52,540 nucleotides of DNA from Cryomorphaceae bacterium (GTDB lineage: Bacteria > Bacteroidota > Bacteroidia > Flavobacteriales_D > Crocinitomicaceae): contig JAJTGF010000013.1 in NCBI GenBank assembly GCA_021299335.1, positions 1 to 52,540 on the forward strand. The letters run 5' to 3'. Shown here piece after piece: positions 26,133 through 35,073 of the stretch. Numbering within the stretch: the first letter of the stretch is position 1; every line of letters starts with the position of its first letter. Position numbers and translations under genes: made by a program. The notes beneath the pieces are model-generated. The model saw only the letters and a list, made by a program, of their open reading frames with translations, did no database searches and was not told the origin of the DNA.

Positions 26133-27491
26133 ATGCAAGTACATTTTATTGCAATAGGAGGCAGCGCAATGCATAACCTTGCTATTGCCCTCTCTAGAAA
26201 AGGTTTTCAAGTATCTGGTTCGGACGACGAAATTTTCGAACCTTCGCTGTCCAGGCTTCAAAAGCAAGGAATCTTACCTCAGCAACTAGGTTGGGATGCC
26301 ACCCGCATTCATGCTGGGCTTTCAGCAGTTATTCTTGGCATGCATGCCCGAGCTGATAATCCAGAACTAGAAGCAGCTAAAAAGCTCGGCATTCCTATTT
26401 TTAGTTATCCGGAATACCTCTATGAACAGAGCAAGGATAAAATTCGCGTGGTCATAGGCGGGAGTCATGGAAAAACAACCATAACCTCTATGCTTTTGCA
26501 TGCGGTAGCCAAACTCCAAATCGACGTCGACTACATGGTTGGCGCCCAACTCGAAGGTTACGACTGCATGGTCAGACTGACCCAAGAGGCCAAATACATG
26601 ATCTTAGAAGGCGATGAATACTTGAGTTCACCAATAGACCGCCGCCCAAAGTTTCACTTATATAAGCCGCATATTGCGTTGCTTTCCGGAATTGCCTGGG
26701 ATCACATCAATGTGTTTCCTACATTTGAAAACTACGTCGAGCAATTTGAAAAATTTATTGCTATAATTGAGCCCGACGGAGCTTTGGTCTACAACCAAGA
26801 AGATGCCGAAATTGAGCGTTTGGCTTCCAAAACGGCCAATCTGAAATTGATGCCGTACCGAACGCCTGAATTTTCTCCAACTCCCTCAGGTACCGACCTT
26901 CATTTTGAAGGCCGCACCTATCCTTTACAAGTTTTTGGAGCCCATAATCTTCAGAACTTAATGGGTGCAATGTACTTGGCCCAGCAAATGGGAATAAGCG
27001 CTTCTGATTTCTTCACCGCTATGTCGGATTTCACTGGCGCAGGTAAGCGACTTCAAAAAGTTGTTGCCGCCCCCGATTTCGTACTTTATAAAGATTTTGC
27101 ACATTCACCATCCAAGTTAAAAGCCACCACGAGTGCTGTTAAACAGCAGTATCCGGATCGCGAAGTGATCGCCTGCATGGAATTACACACTTTCAGCTCT
27201 CTACAAAAGTCCTTTTTACCACAATACGACGGCGCCATGAACGCTGCCGACCAAGCACTTGTTTATTTTAGTCCGGAAGTGGTTGCTCATAAAAAGTTAC
27301 CTGCTTTGGATGTTGCTGAGGTTGCAGCTGGTTTTGGTGGTGTGGTCAAAATATGCACCCAAACTCAAGAGGTCTTGGATTTCATTCGGTCTCAAAATTG
27401 GCACAATAAAGTGCTTCTGATGATGTCTAGTGGGAATTTCGACGGGATTGACTACGACGCACTTGGCGAAGAGCTCTGTGCTAGTCTCTAA
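26133..27491 (+). CDS. mpl: UDP-N-acetylmuramate:L-Ala-gamma-D-Glu-mesoDAP ligase (Mpl-type Mur ligase)
   Basis: A 452-residue cytosolic Mur ligase of the MurC/Mpl branch. The N-terminal Rossmann domain starts VHFIAIGGSAMHNLAIALS and has GSDDEIFEPS; the ATP-binding P-loop is GGSHGKTTITSM (about residues 108-119); the central domain has 'MILEGDEYLSSPIDRRPKF' and GIAWDHINVFPTF; the C-terminal domain has 'FAHSPSKLKATTSAVK' and MSSGNFDG. The segment SSPIDRRPKFHLYKP and HSP.K are more like Mpl than MurC, so it likely re-attaches recycled murein tripeptide to UDP-MurNAc. It is consistent with the wall-recycling gene murQ elsewhere in the window. It ends with an 11-base overlap with the convergent DUF4199 gene. 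Confidence 0.9.
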   Translation: MQVHFIAIGGSAMHNLAIALSRKGFQVSGSDDEIFEPSLSRLQKQGILPQQLGWDATRIHAGLSAVILGMHARADNPELEAAKKLGIPIFSYPEYLYEQSKDKIRVVIGGSHGKTTITSMLLHAVAKLQIDVDYMVGAQLEGYDCMVRLTQEAKYMILEGDEYLSSPIDRRPKFHLYKPHIALLSGIAWDHINVFPTFENYVEQFEKFIAIIEPDGALVYNQEDAEIERLASKTANLKLMPYRTPEFSPTPSGTDLHFEGRTYPLQVFGAHNLQNLMGAMYLAQQMGISASDFFTAMSDFTGAGKRLQKVVAAPDFVLYKDFAHSPSKLKATTSAVKQQYPDREVIACMELHTFSSLQKSFLPQYDGAMNAADQALVYFSPEVVAHKKLPALDVAEVAAGFGGVVKICTQTQEVLDFIRSQNWHNKVLLMMSSGNFDGIDYDALGEELCASL

Positions 27492-28023
27492 AAACAACCC
27501 GGCGATAAATGACCGCAATGAGCAAGCTGTTGAGGGTGCCATAGACCAACAACGCCAATAAACTCACGCTCAAGGTAAACTGAGGGTCATACATCATGGC
27601 CGTATTTTTACGTGCCATTTCAACTATTTCGGCATCGCTTTTATTTTCTAGTGCGCTATTGCCTTTTCTAATGGCGGCAATTTCAGCGGGGCTGTCCATT
27701 TTTTGTTCGTAAGCCGCTCTTTTCTTTTGATTGAATTCAGGATAGATATCTCTGTAGTAGAAAAACAGAAAGAAACTGACAATAAGCGTGTAGGGTAGCC
27801 CGACGCTCAGGCCTGCTTTGATGTCGGTGAGTATGTTGCTTTCACTGGTGCCATTTCTTTTTTTGCGGTACATAAATAAAGCGATAGCAGCAGTTAGAAA
27901 TGCCATATTGAGCAGTACGAAAATTTGGATTTCATCAAGCTTCCAATTGAGAGCGAACGCGAGCATTTTGATTGCTATCCATATGCTCCCGAAGACTAGA
28001 CCGTAAAGCCAACCGTTTTTCAT
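27481..28023 (-). CDS. DUF4199 membrane protein
   Basis: A 180-residue integral membrane protein of the Bacteroidota DUF4199 family. Four hydrophobic helices are visible: about residues 5-23, 33-52, 75-92 and 148-172; a charged periplasmic or cytosolic loop (YPEFNQKKRAAYEQKM) lies between the third and fourth. Function unknown. Its ATG overlaps the rho stop by one base (TAATG), so it is co-translated with rho; DUF4199 genes sit beside diverse genes in this phylum, so this neighbourhood gives no clear role. Confidence 0.88.
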   Translation of the reverse strand: MKNGWLYGLVFGSIWIAIKMLAFALNWKLDEIQIFVLLNMAFLTAAIALFMYRKKRNGTSESNILTDIKAGLSVGLPYTLIVSFFLFFYYRDIYPEFNQKKRAAYEQKMDSPAEIAAIRKGNSALENKSDAEIVEMARKNTAMMYDPQFTLSVSLLALLVYGTLNSLLIAVIYRRVVFRD

Positions 28024-29561
28024 TAGCTATTCATTGATACCAAAAACTCTTCGTTGGAGAGCGTGTTTTCCATGTGGGATTTCATGAATTCCATAGCTTC
28101 TACTGGGTTCATGTCTGCGATGAATTTACGGATGAGCCAAACGCGCTGTAAGACGTCTTTACCCACGAGTAAATCTTCTCTTCGCGTACCAGAAGCCGTG
28201 ATGTCGATTGCAGGATAAATGCGGCGATTCGATATTTTGCGATCGAGTTGGAGTTCCATGTTGCCGGTTCCTTTGAATTCTTCAAAGATGACTTCGTCCA
28301 TTTTTGAACCTGTTTCTGTAAGGGCAGTTGCGAGTATCGATAAAGAACCTCCGTTTTCGATTTTACGCGCAGAACCAAAGAATCTTTTGGGTTTGTGAAG
28401 TGCGTTGGCGTCTACACCACCGGAGAGTACCTTGCCAGAGGCAGGAGAAACGGTATTGTACGCGCGCGCAAGACGGGTAATGGAATCGAGGAGGATGCAG
28501 ACATCGTGGCCACACTCCACCATGCGCTTGGCTTTTTCGAGGACCATGTTGGCAACTTTTACGTGGCGATCAGCGGGTTCATCGAAGGTAGACGCAATGA
28601 CTTCTGCTTTGACCGAGCGCGCCATGTCGGTGACTTCTTCTGGGCGTTCGTCGATGAGCAGAACAATGAGGTAAGTTTCAGGATGATTGGCGGCAATTGC
28701 GTTTGCTACATCTTTGAGGAGCATGGTTTTACCCGTTTTCGGTTGCGCGACGATCATGCCGCGCTGACCTTTTCCAATTGGGGCAAAGAGGTCCATGACG
28801 CGCGTAGAAAGGGTTTCTTGGGCGTGACCTGTGAGCTTAAATTTTTCGGAAGGAAAAAGCGGAGTAAGGTATTGAAAAGGAACGCGGTCTCTGATGTAAG
28901 AGGGGTCGCGACCGTTGATGGATTCTACTTTTACAAGCGGAAAGAATTTTTCACCTTCTCGAGGTGGGCGAATGGTTCCTTTGATGGTGTCGCCTGTTTT
29001 GATGCCAAAGAGCTTGATTTGGTTCTGAGATACGTAGATATCATCGGGAGAAGGAAGATAGTTGTAGTCTGAGGAACGCAAAAAACCATAGCCATCTTGA
29101 ATGACTTCCAATACGCCTTCTGCGGAAACAATACCGACCAAATCAAAGTTTTCTTCTTTATTGACTTCTTCGGGTTTGTCTTGGTTTTCGCGTGGTGGAC
29201 GTTGGTTGCGGTTCTCGAAGCGCTGTTGGTGCTGACGCTGACGCTGTTCGTTTGGTTTATCTGATTCTGGCGCTTTTTCAGCGACAGCTTGTGGAGTAGC
29301 GTCTTCGGTCGGAGGCGCAACTTCTGTTTGTGGTTGTGGCTCTAATTCGGTGCGGGGCTTGCGGCCGCGCTTGCGCACATTCGGGTTTGCTTCAGTTGGC
29401 GCTACTTCACTCGTTGCTGCTGCCGGAGCAGCAGGTTGGTCTTGGCCAGTTATGGCGGCAATGAGTTCGTTCTTTTTGAGACTACCGGCATCAATGCCAA
29501 GGCTTTGCGCAATAACGCGAAGGTCCGAGATTTTTTTACTCTCTAAGGTCTTTAAATCCAT
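28023..29561 (-). CDS. rho: transcription termination factor Rho
   Basis: A 512-residue hexameric RNA/DNA helicase that ends transcription of untranslated RNA. Residues 1-40 hold a SAP-like helix pair ([20 protein letters not shown]). Residues ~41-138 are a disordered insertion rich in Pro, Glu, Gln, Arg and Asn, including [20 protein letters not shown], typical of Bacteroidota Rho. The cold-shock-type RNA-binding domain is ~148-215 ('[19 protein letters not shown]'). The ATPase has Walker [13 protein letters not shown] (~271-282), Walker [16 protein letters not shown], the Q-loop and R-loop region [20 protein letters not shown] and [11 protein letters not shown]. The frame is open 22 codons further upstream; ATG 29561 gives the family N-terminus. 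A ~110-base spacer separates it from the next gene upstream. TAATG overlap with DUF4199. Confidence 0.97.
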   Translation of the reverse strand: MDLKTLESKKISDLRVIAQSLGIDAGSLKKNELIAAITGQDQPAAPAAATSEVAPTEANPNVRKRGRKPRTELEPQPQTEVAPPTEDATPQAVAEKAPESDKPNEQRQRQHQQRFENRNQRPPRENQDKPEEVNKEENFDLVGIVSAEGVLEVIQDGYGFLRSSDYNYLPSPDDIYVSQNQIKLFGIKTGDTIKGTIRPPREGEKFFPLVKVESINGRDPSYIRDRVPFQYLTPLFPSEKFKLTGHAQETLSTRVMDLFAPIGKGQRGMIVAQPKTGKTMLLKDVANAIAANHPETYLIVLLIDERPEEVTDMARSVKAEVIASTFDEPADRHVKVANMVLEKAKRMVECGHDVCILLDSITRLARAYNTVSPASGKVLSGGVDANALHKPKRFFGSARKIENGGSLSILATALTETGSKMDEVIFEEFKGTGNMELQLDRKISNRRIYPAIDITASGTRREDLLVGKDVLQRVWLIRKFIADMNPVEAMEFMKSHMENTLSNEEFLVSMNS

Positions 29562-29670
29562 CAATGGTAAGTTATAAGCTGAATTTTGGAGAAGGCCCTG
29601 AAATGGGCAATTGGAAATTCGTTGCAAGTTTAAGCAAAAAAACGCGAAAAAGAACGAATAATGTTAAAAA

Positions 29671-30945
29671 CTATGTCTTGCGTTTTTGTTTTTTGGCCGC
29701 AGGAAATAATATGTTGTTCAAAATCAAGCGATAGCCTGGGCTATTTGGATGTAGATTGAGGTCTGTTGGTGGGTCGCCAACGAGGTGTTGGTAGTCCTCT
29801 GGGTCATGACCGCCGTAGAAGGTCCAGGTACCTTGCCCGAATTCGCCGTGGACGTATTTGGCCGTGTTGGCGGCTTTGTTCTCCCCGAGAATGAGCACAT
29901 TGGGCTTGATGAATTCTTTGTGGAAGTCGGTTGTTTGCCCCATAAAACCATTGATCACATCTACGTGGCACTGCGTAAGCATGGTGGGCACGACATCCCA
30001 TTTGGCTGAAAAATCGAATAGGGTAAACTGATCGGATTTTTCTGTGATTTGGCGTTGAGTGCGCAAATCGGTGCCGTCGATATCGCTGTATTCGTAGACC
30101 ATAGGGTCTTTAATGATGTGAAAATCTCGGAAAGCAAAAGTTTGGTTGAAGTCAAGTTTGTCTTGAGCACGCGGGTCTGAAGGCGTACCGTCAAAGACGG
30201 CTTCTTGTATATCCACGCTTTGTGCGGCGAGCGCAATATCGAAAGAATCGGTTCCAGAGCACATCGTGAATAGAAATCCGCCGCCGATCACAAAATTGCG
30301 TATGTTGAGCGCAACTGCTCTTTTGAGCGCAGCGGTAGAGGCAAAACCCAATTTGGCAGCATCTGCTTCCGAGCGCTGTACCTCTTGTTGGTACCAACTT
30401 TGCATGCGCGCCGAGCTGTAAAATTTACCGTATTGGCCCGTGAAGTCTTCGTGGTGCAGGTGCAGCCAATCGTATTTGGGTAAGATGCCATTGACAATAG
30501 CGGAGTCGTAGATTTTGTCATAGCTGATTTCTGCGTAGGTCAAGACGAGTGTAACGGCGTCGTCCCAGGGGAGTTTGTTGGGTGGGGTATAGACGGCGAT
30601 TTTAGGAGCTTTTTCGAGCTGAACCACCTCCATATTGACCTCCGGATCTGCAATTTCGCTTTTGATTTTGTTGACTTGTCCATCGGCCAAAACTTGGTAG
30701 CTGATGTTGCGCAGCAGTAGTTCTTCTTCGATGCGCTGCAAATGTGGAATCAAAAAACTGCCCCCGCGGTAATTGAGCAACCATTCAATAATGATTTGGT
30801 TTTCGAGTGTCCAGTAGGCGAGGCCATAGGCCTTGAGGTGATCGCGTTGTGCTTCGTCCATGGGGACTAGAATTTGAGAGCTTCTGCCCTGAAAACTCAG
30901 TAAGACGGCGAAAAATAGAAGGAGAATTTTAGAAGGGATCTTCAT
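29671..30945 (-). CDS. exported 'asparagine synthetase B'-labelled protein of Bacteroidota
   Basis: A 424-residue protein with a signal peptide (residues 1-22). It matches a Bacteroidota family that databases label asparagine synthetase B: QILVPMDEAQRDHLKAYGLA, WLLNYRGGSFL, 'INKI.SEI.DPEVNMEVV' type segment, 'PPNKLPWDDAVTLVLTYA', KYDWLHLHHEDFTGQYGKFY, and a closing GTWTFYGGHDPEDYQH. It has no N-terminal Cys nucleophile, no P-loop pyrophosphatase SGG-x-DS motif of real AsnB, and it is exported, so the database name is almost certainly wrong. The 'GGHDPEDYQH' and 'NFVIGGGFLFTMCSGTDSFD' segments suggest a DUF4159/glutamine amidotransferase-like fold; I give no function. The ATG lies 17 bases inside the dnaB 3' end, so it is translated from the dnaB message. 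Confidence 0.75.
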   Translation of the reverse strand: MKIPSKILLLFFAVLLSFQGRSSQILVPMDEAQRDHLKAYGLAYWTLENQIIIEWLLNYRGGSFLIPHLQRIEEELLLRNISYQVLADGQVNKIKSEIADPEVNMEVVQLEKAPKIAVYTPPNKLPWDDAVTLVLTYAEISYDKIYDSAIVNGILPKYDWLHLHHEDFTGQYGKFYSSARMQSWYQQEVQRSEADAAKLGFASTAALKRAVALNIRNFVIGGGFLFTMCSGTDSFDIALAAQSVDIQEAVFDGTPSDPRAQDKLDFNQTFAFRDFHIIKDPMVYEYSDIDGTDLRTQRQITEKSDQFTLFDFSAKWDVVPTMLTQCHVDVINGFMGQTTDFHKEFIKPNVLILGENKAANTAKYVHGEFGQGTWTFYGGHDPEDYQHLVGDPPTDLNLHPNSPGYRLILNNILFPAAKKQKRKT

Positions 30946-32479
30946 CACTGTTGTCTTTGCTGAAAATATCTTCGCTGCTGTCATCCATTTTACTTTTGAT
31001 CGTGTAGGTCGAGAATTCTTGATTGAATTGATTGAGCCCAGCGTTGTTAGTGCCAGGGAGGTCGAGTGCTTCGACTTCATCGAGGTTCTCAAAGCGCGCA
31101 AATTCAGGCACAAAGCGCAGGCGGACATTTTTAAGCGCGCCGTTTCTGTGTTTGGCAATGATAATTTCGCCAATACCTAGGGTGGAGTTTCCGTCGGCAT
31201 CTTGAGTGAGGTCGTAGTATTCTGGACGGTAGATAAACGAGACGATATCGGCATCTTGTTCGATAGCGCCGGATTCGCGCAAGTCGGAGAGCATGGGTCG
31301 TTTGTCGCCACCTCGGGTCTCTACAGAACGACTGAGCTGTGAAAGAGCAATAATCGGCACGTTGAGTTCTTTGGCAATCTCTTTAATCGATCTAGAGATA
31401 GTGGAGATTTCTTGTTCGCGGTTACCACCACTTTTGGAGTCTTTGGCGCTCATTAGCTGCAAGTAATCGATGATGATGAGGTCGATGTTGTGTTGAGCTT
31501 TGAGACGGCGACATTTGGCCCGGAAATCGAAGATGTTGATACCGGGAGTGTCGTCTATAAAAATGGGCGCTTCGGCAAGCTTACCAATGCGCGAATGGAG
31601 TTGTTGAAATTCGTGTTCTTTGAGGTCGCCTCTTCTGAGTTTCTCTGCGGAGAGTCTAGACTCGCTGGCAATAAGACGCTTGACTAATTGGACAGACGAC
31701 ATCTCGAGTGAAAATACGGCAACGCCTTTTCCGTAGTCTACGGCGGTGTTGCGAGCCATAGAAAGTACGAAAGCAGTTTTACCCATACCTGGGCGCGCTG
31801 CCAGGACAATCATGTCCGAACGTTGCCAGCCAGAGGTTACTTTGTCGAGGTCGTGGAAGCCAGTCGGGATTCCGGAGACGCCATCGGTATTTTTAGAAGC
31901 AAGTTCGATTTCGTGAATGGCCTCTTGTACGATGTAGGACATAGAACCGACTTGCTTTGACATGTTGTTTTCGGCGATGCTAAATAAGTCAGATTCGGCG
32001 TCGTTGAGTAAATCAAAGACGTCTCGGGTGTCGTCGTAGGCATCGCGGATGATTTTGGAGCTGACGCTGATGAGCTCGCGCTTGATGAATTTTTCTGCCA
32101 AGATGCGGGCGTGGTGCTGCACGTGTGCTGCGCTGGCTACGCGGGTAGTGAGCGAGCTCACGTAGGCTGCGCCTCCGGCAAGTTCGAGCTCGCCACTTTT
32201 TTGTAATTGAGTCGTGACGGTTACGAGGTCTATGGGATTTGTGGCTGCAAAAAGTGCGCGAATGGCTTTGAAGATGTGTTGATGCCGCACATCGTAAAAT
32301 GTCTTTTCGGATAAAATATCAATGGTATCGTTGATGGCTCTGCTTTCAAGCATCATGGCGCCGAGAACAACCTGTTCGATATCAAGTGCTTGTGGAGGTA
32401 TGCGGCCAAGTTCAGCAAAGGGCTGAGCTGGTGTTTTCATGCGGGCAATAGGTTTGCGATTGTTATCGGGTGCGTCCAT
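30929..32479 (-). CDS. dnaB: replicative DNA helicase DnaB
   Basis: A 516-residue hexameric helicase that unwinds DNA at the replication fork. N-terminal helical domain: 'RIPPQALDIEQVVLGAMML' and the NTD helices to ~165; linker; RecA-like ATPase with Walker A LAARPGMGKTAFVLSMA, 'SLEMSSVQLVKRLIASE', Walker B IDLIIIDYLQLMSAK, the arginine-finger segment RSVETRGGDKRPMLSDLRES and 'EQDADIVSFIYRPEYY'. The C-terminal acidic tail DEDPF is usual. The -7 box sits 4 nt before ATG 32479, so either the mRNA is leaderless or the start is the second Met at residue 14. First gene of an operon with the asparagine synthetase B-like gene. Confidence 0.97.
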   Translation of the reverse strand: MDAPDNNRKPIARMKTPAQPFAELGRIPPQALDIEQVVLGAMMLESRAINDTIDILSEKTFYDVRHQHIFKAIRALFAATNPIDLVTVTTQLQKSGELELAGGAAYVSSLTTRVASAAHVQHHARILAEKFIKRELISVSSKIIRDAYDDTRDVFDLLNDAESDLFSIAENNMSKQVGSMSYIVQEAIHEIELASKNTDGVSGIPTGFHDLDKVTSGWQRSDMIVLAARPGMGKTAFVLSMARNTAVDYGKGVAVFSLEMSSVQLVKRLIASESRLSAEKLRRGDLKEHEFQQLHSRIGKLAEAPIFIDDTPGINIFDFRAKCRRLKAQHNIDLIIIDYLQLMSAKDSKSGGNREQEISTISRSIKEIAKELNVPIIALSQLSRSVETRGGDKRPMLSDLRESGAIEQDADIVSFIYRPEYYDLTQDADGNSTLGIGEIIIAKHRNGALKNVRLRFVPEFARFENLDEVEALDLPGTNNAGLNQFNQEFSTYTIKSKMDDSSEDIFSKDNSDEDPF

Positions 32480-32483
32480 TTAA

Positions 32484-32491
32484 CAAATATA
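32484..32491 (-). promoter_or_regulatory. -7 promoter box of dnaB, 4 nt before ATG
   Basis: TATATTTG then ttaa then ATG. Exact TAnnTTTG; +1 would fall at or next to the A of the start codon. Confidence 0.65.
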
Positions 32492-32574
32492 GCTAAAGGC
32501 TACTTTACAGCGAAAATCTTCAGCTGCTTAGTTATTAAAAAGTTGTAAAGGGAGGTTATGAACAATTGTTGAAA

Positions 32575-33219
32575 TCAGCACAGCTCCTTTAAGGCCTTGG
32601 CAGTGCCAATTTTTAGCGTGATCATGTCTTTGTCGCGCTTCGGGGACCGCGCAGGTGAAAATTCTCGGCCGTAAAAAATGATTTGCAAGTGTAGTTTATT
32701 CCATAAAACCTCAGGAAAGAGTTTTTTGGCATCGCGTTCGGTCTCGTCAACATTTTTACCGGATGTGAGCCCCCAGCGCGTCAGCAAGCGATGGATGTGG
32801 GTGTCTACAGGAAATGCGGCAAAGCCAAAGGCCTGCGACATCACCACAGATGCGGTTTTGTGCCCCACCCCAGGCAGTGCTTCCAGTGCATCAAAGCTTT
32901 GTGGCACAGCTCCGTTGTATTTTTCTACTAAAATTTGAGAGAGCTGTGCAATGGCAGCTGCTTTTTTAGGAGAAAGCCCACAAGGCCTAATGATTTGCTG
33001 GATTTTTTCGACTGGTTGCTTCGCCATGTCAAAAGGATTATCGGCGAGTGCGAAAAGCGTCGGGGTAACGGTATTGACGCGCGCGTCGGTGCATTGCGCA
33101 GAGAGCAAAACAGCCACTAAAAGGGTGTAAGGATCTTTGTGGTCCAGCGGAATGGGTGTTTCAGGGTAGAGCGCTTCGAGCGTTTCGACGACGAATTTTG
33201 CTTTTTCTTTTTTGGTCAT
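32575..33219 (-). CDS. nth: endonuclease III, form without the [4Fe-4S] cluster
   Basis: A 214-residue DNA glycosylase/AP lyase for oxidised pyrimidines (base excision repair). The helix-hairpin-helix [13 protein letters not shown] carries the catalytic Lys (121), and VDTHIHRL the catalytic Asp (139). [12 protein letters not shown] and [12 protein letters not shown] are other family marks. E. coli Nth ends with a C-x6-C-x2-C-x5-C iron-sulfur loop; here the corresponding tail (184-214) reads [16 protein letters not shown] and has only one Cys, at the very end. So the cluster is absent. I recall the same tail type in Flavobacterium relatives. The frame is open 60 codons upstream inside the J-domain gene; the ATG at 33219 overlaps that stop (ATGA) and fits the family start. 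Confidence 0.93.
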   Translation of the reverse strand: MTKKEKAKFVVETLEALYPETPIPLDHKDPYTLLVAVLLSAQCTDARVNTVTPTLFALADNPFDMAKQPVEKIQQIIRPCGLSPKKAAAIAQLSQILVEKYNGAVPQSFDALEALPGVGHKTASVVMSQAFGFAAFPVDTHIHRLLTRWGLTSGKNVDETERDAKKLFPEVLWNKLHLQIIFYGREFSPARSPKRDKDMITLKIGTAKALKELC

Positions 33220-34082
33220 AGTTGTCCGAGTGTAAAAAGATGAACAAAGCGGTTTTCCGAAATTAAAAACCACAAAAGGAGGGCTAAAATAGCGTATCTC
33301 GAGATAAACGAACCCGCTACAAAAATAATGTCTGCACTCGCAAAATACCAAGCCAAAAAGGGCAAGAGCAGCAGCAAACTTATGCCAATTTGAGCCCAAT
33401 AAAAACCAAAATGTACAGGTATCGTTTGTTCATAAAGTCCATCGTGGAAACGAAGGGCCTTTACTTGATGGAGCCATGGTGTCTCGACGCTATGCAATTG
33501 CTGAACCTTTTGAAGATTTTGACTCAAGTAATCTGCAACCCAAAAAGTGCGTCCATCAGTGCTTTCGAATAGTTGAACCAGGTGGTTGTCTACACTTCCG
33601 TAGGTTCGGATACTGTAGCTATTGGCCAAAATAGGCTGTTGACGTTCAGGTAGGAAAAAATCGAGCCAAATAACGAATGTTAACAGCAAGCCAAGGTAAG
33701 CAAGCAAGCGATGCCAAAGACCAATTCGGCCACTTTTGAGTTGTTGCAGGTAAGCCATTTTGTAGGCTTCTTCTTGTTGCTTTTGTTGCCTTATTTTTTC
33801 GCGTGCGGCAGCGCGTTTTTGTCGATAAGCCTCGAGATCTTGATCGTATTGTTGTTGGCGCGCTTTGTATTTTTGCGCTACGGCAGCTTGGTCTAGCGAA
33901 GGTTCAGAATGAAGTAATTGTTCGTAGGCGGCTTGAATAGCCATGAATTGATTGGCGGCTGTGGGCGCAGGATTGCGGTCAGGGTGGTATTTTTTGACGA
34001 GTAGGCGATAAGCACGTCTGATTTCGGCTTGGCTTGCACCGGGCTGAACACCGAGTATTTTATAGGGATCTCCAGTCTTCAT
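33216..34082 (-). CDS. J-domain membrane protein
   Basis: A 288-residue DnaJ-like protein. Residues ~5-62 are a J domain with HPD at 33-35 ('[15 protein letters not shown]'), the signature that stimulates Hsp70 ATPase. A charged Lys/Arg/Gln-rich helix (~75-110) follows, then three or four hydrophobic helices (about 123-142, 218-240, 245-262, 265-285). It has no Gly/Phe-rich or zinc-finger region, so it is a type III J protein anchored in the inner membrane, presumably recruiting DnaK to the membrane. It overlaps menE by 23 bases at its 5' end and nth by four at its 3' end, so it belongs to the dnaX operon. Confidence 0.88.
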   Translation of the reverse strand: MKTGDPYKILGVQPGASQAEIRRAYRLLVKKYHPDRNPAPTAANQFMAIQAAYEQLLHSEPSLDQAAVAQKYKARQQQYDQDLEAYRQKRAAAREKIRQQKQQEEAYKMAYLQQLKSGRIGLWHRLLAYLGLLLTFVIWLDFFLPERQQPILANSYSIRTYGSVDNHLVQLFESTDGRTFWVADYLSQNLQKVQQLHSVETPWLHQVKALRFHDGLYEQTIPVHFGFYWAQIGISLLLLLPFLAWYFASADIIFVAGSFISRYAILALLLWFLISENRFVHLFTLGQL

Positions 34083-35073
34083 GGTCGAGGGCTTGAAGGA
34101 TGGCTTGGCGTTGGATTTTTTGAGTGTTGGTGCGCAAGAATGAGTTCACCAGCGCATATTTTTTAGGAATTTCGGCAGGCTTAAGTGGGAGTGTTCGAAA
34201 GTCGGGAAGCGTTGGTTGCTGTGCTGATTCAATGACAATAGCGACTACTTGCCCCCACTTTTGATCGGGCACGGCGGTGATAAAAAAAGCGCAGTCCAGG
34301 TATTTTTCGAGCTGGACCTCTAAGATTTCGGGAATAATTTTGATGCCTCCGGAGTTGATGGCGTTGTCTGTGCGCCCTAGCCAAGTAAAGTGAGTTGCGT
34401 CGTGGAGCTCAACGATGTCTTTGGTTGCAATTGGTTCTTTTTGCAATTGCGGATAGTGAATCGTCAAGCAATCATTTTTGCAAGAAAATTGGATGCCAGG
34501 CAAGGCCTTGAACGCAGGTTCTTCTATCGGGCTCACTTCGCGCAAGGCAACATGGGAAAGTGTTTCGGTCATGCCATAACTTTGCCAAACAAGAAGTCCG
34601 GCATCCTGACATGCGGCAATATGAGCAGCTGAAAGTGCACCCCCACCCACCAATATCTGGCCACAGCGCTTCAGTTGCGTGAGGTCGTGTTCGAGGCTTT
34701 GTTGCAGTTGAGTGGGTACCATTGCGACGAAATCGAAAGCGCCGAGGTGGTGTTGTAATGGTCTTGAACTGGGTTTTTCGATGGTGAGCGCAAAAGACCC
34801 TACAATTGATCTTGCAAGTAGCATCAGGCCTCCGACGCTGTTGAGCGGTAAGCAAAGAAGCGCATGGGTGTCTGCCCTGAGCTGTAATGCCTGAATACTC
34901 GCTAAGGCGGAATGGGCGAGTTGCTCTTTGGTGAAGCGTTGGATCTGTGGGACCCCGGTTGTTCCTGAACTTTGGATTTCAAATATGCCGTTTTGCTTCC
35001 ACCTTTCATAAAAGTGGGCGGTTTGTTGCTGAAGTTCGGGGTCAGGCTGCGAGAAAACCCAATTCTGTTGCAT
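34060..35073 (-). CDS. menE: AMP-binding enzyme, probable O-succinylbenzoate-CoA ligase (MenE)
   Basis: A 337-residue short adenylate-forming enzyme. Motifs: the P-loop [13 protein letters not shown] (residues 32-43), the A5 motif 'YGMTETLSH', the A7/A8 hinge [20 protein letters not shown] and the C-terminal catalytic Lys region [10 protein letters not shown]. MenE makes O-succinylbenzoyl-CoA in menaquinone biosynthesis, the main quinone of Bacteroidota; this short form is the one usually found in the phylum. No other men gene lies nearby, so the assignment rests on family resemblance. The start overlaps the tau stop of dnaX by one base (TGATG), giving coupling to the -1 frame product. Confidence 0.8.
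   Translation of the reverse strand: MQQNWVFSQPDPELQQQTAHFYERWKQNGIFEIQSSGTTGVPQIQRFTKEQLAHSALASIQALQLRADTHALLCLPLNSVGGLMLLARSIVGSFALTIEKPSSRPLQHHLGAFDFVAMVPTQLQQSLEHDLTQLKRCGQILVGGGALSAAHIAACQDAGLLVWQSYGMTETLSHVALREVSPIEEPAFKALPGIQFSCKNDCLTIHYPQLQKEPIATKDIVELHDATHFTWLGRTDNAINSGGIKIIPEILEVQLEKYLDCAFFITAVPDQKWGQVVAIVIESAQQPTLPDFRTLPLKPAEIPKKYALVNSFLRTNTQKIQRQAILQALDHEDWRSL

Noticed and set aside
28395-29072. 225-residue open frame antisense to rho
   Set aside because: It mirrors the codon structure of rho; no recognisable domain, no promoter.
32548-32572. Strong Shine-Dalgarno-like GGGAGG before an ATG at 32558
   Set aside because: The frame stops after four codons (ATG AAC AAT TGT TGA). The nearby AACAATTGTT palindrome is short.
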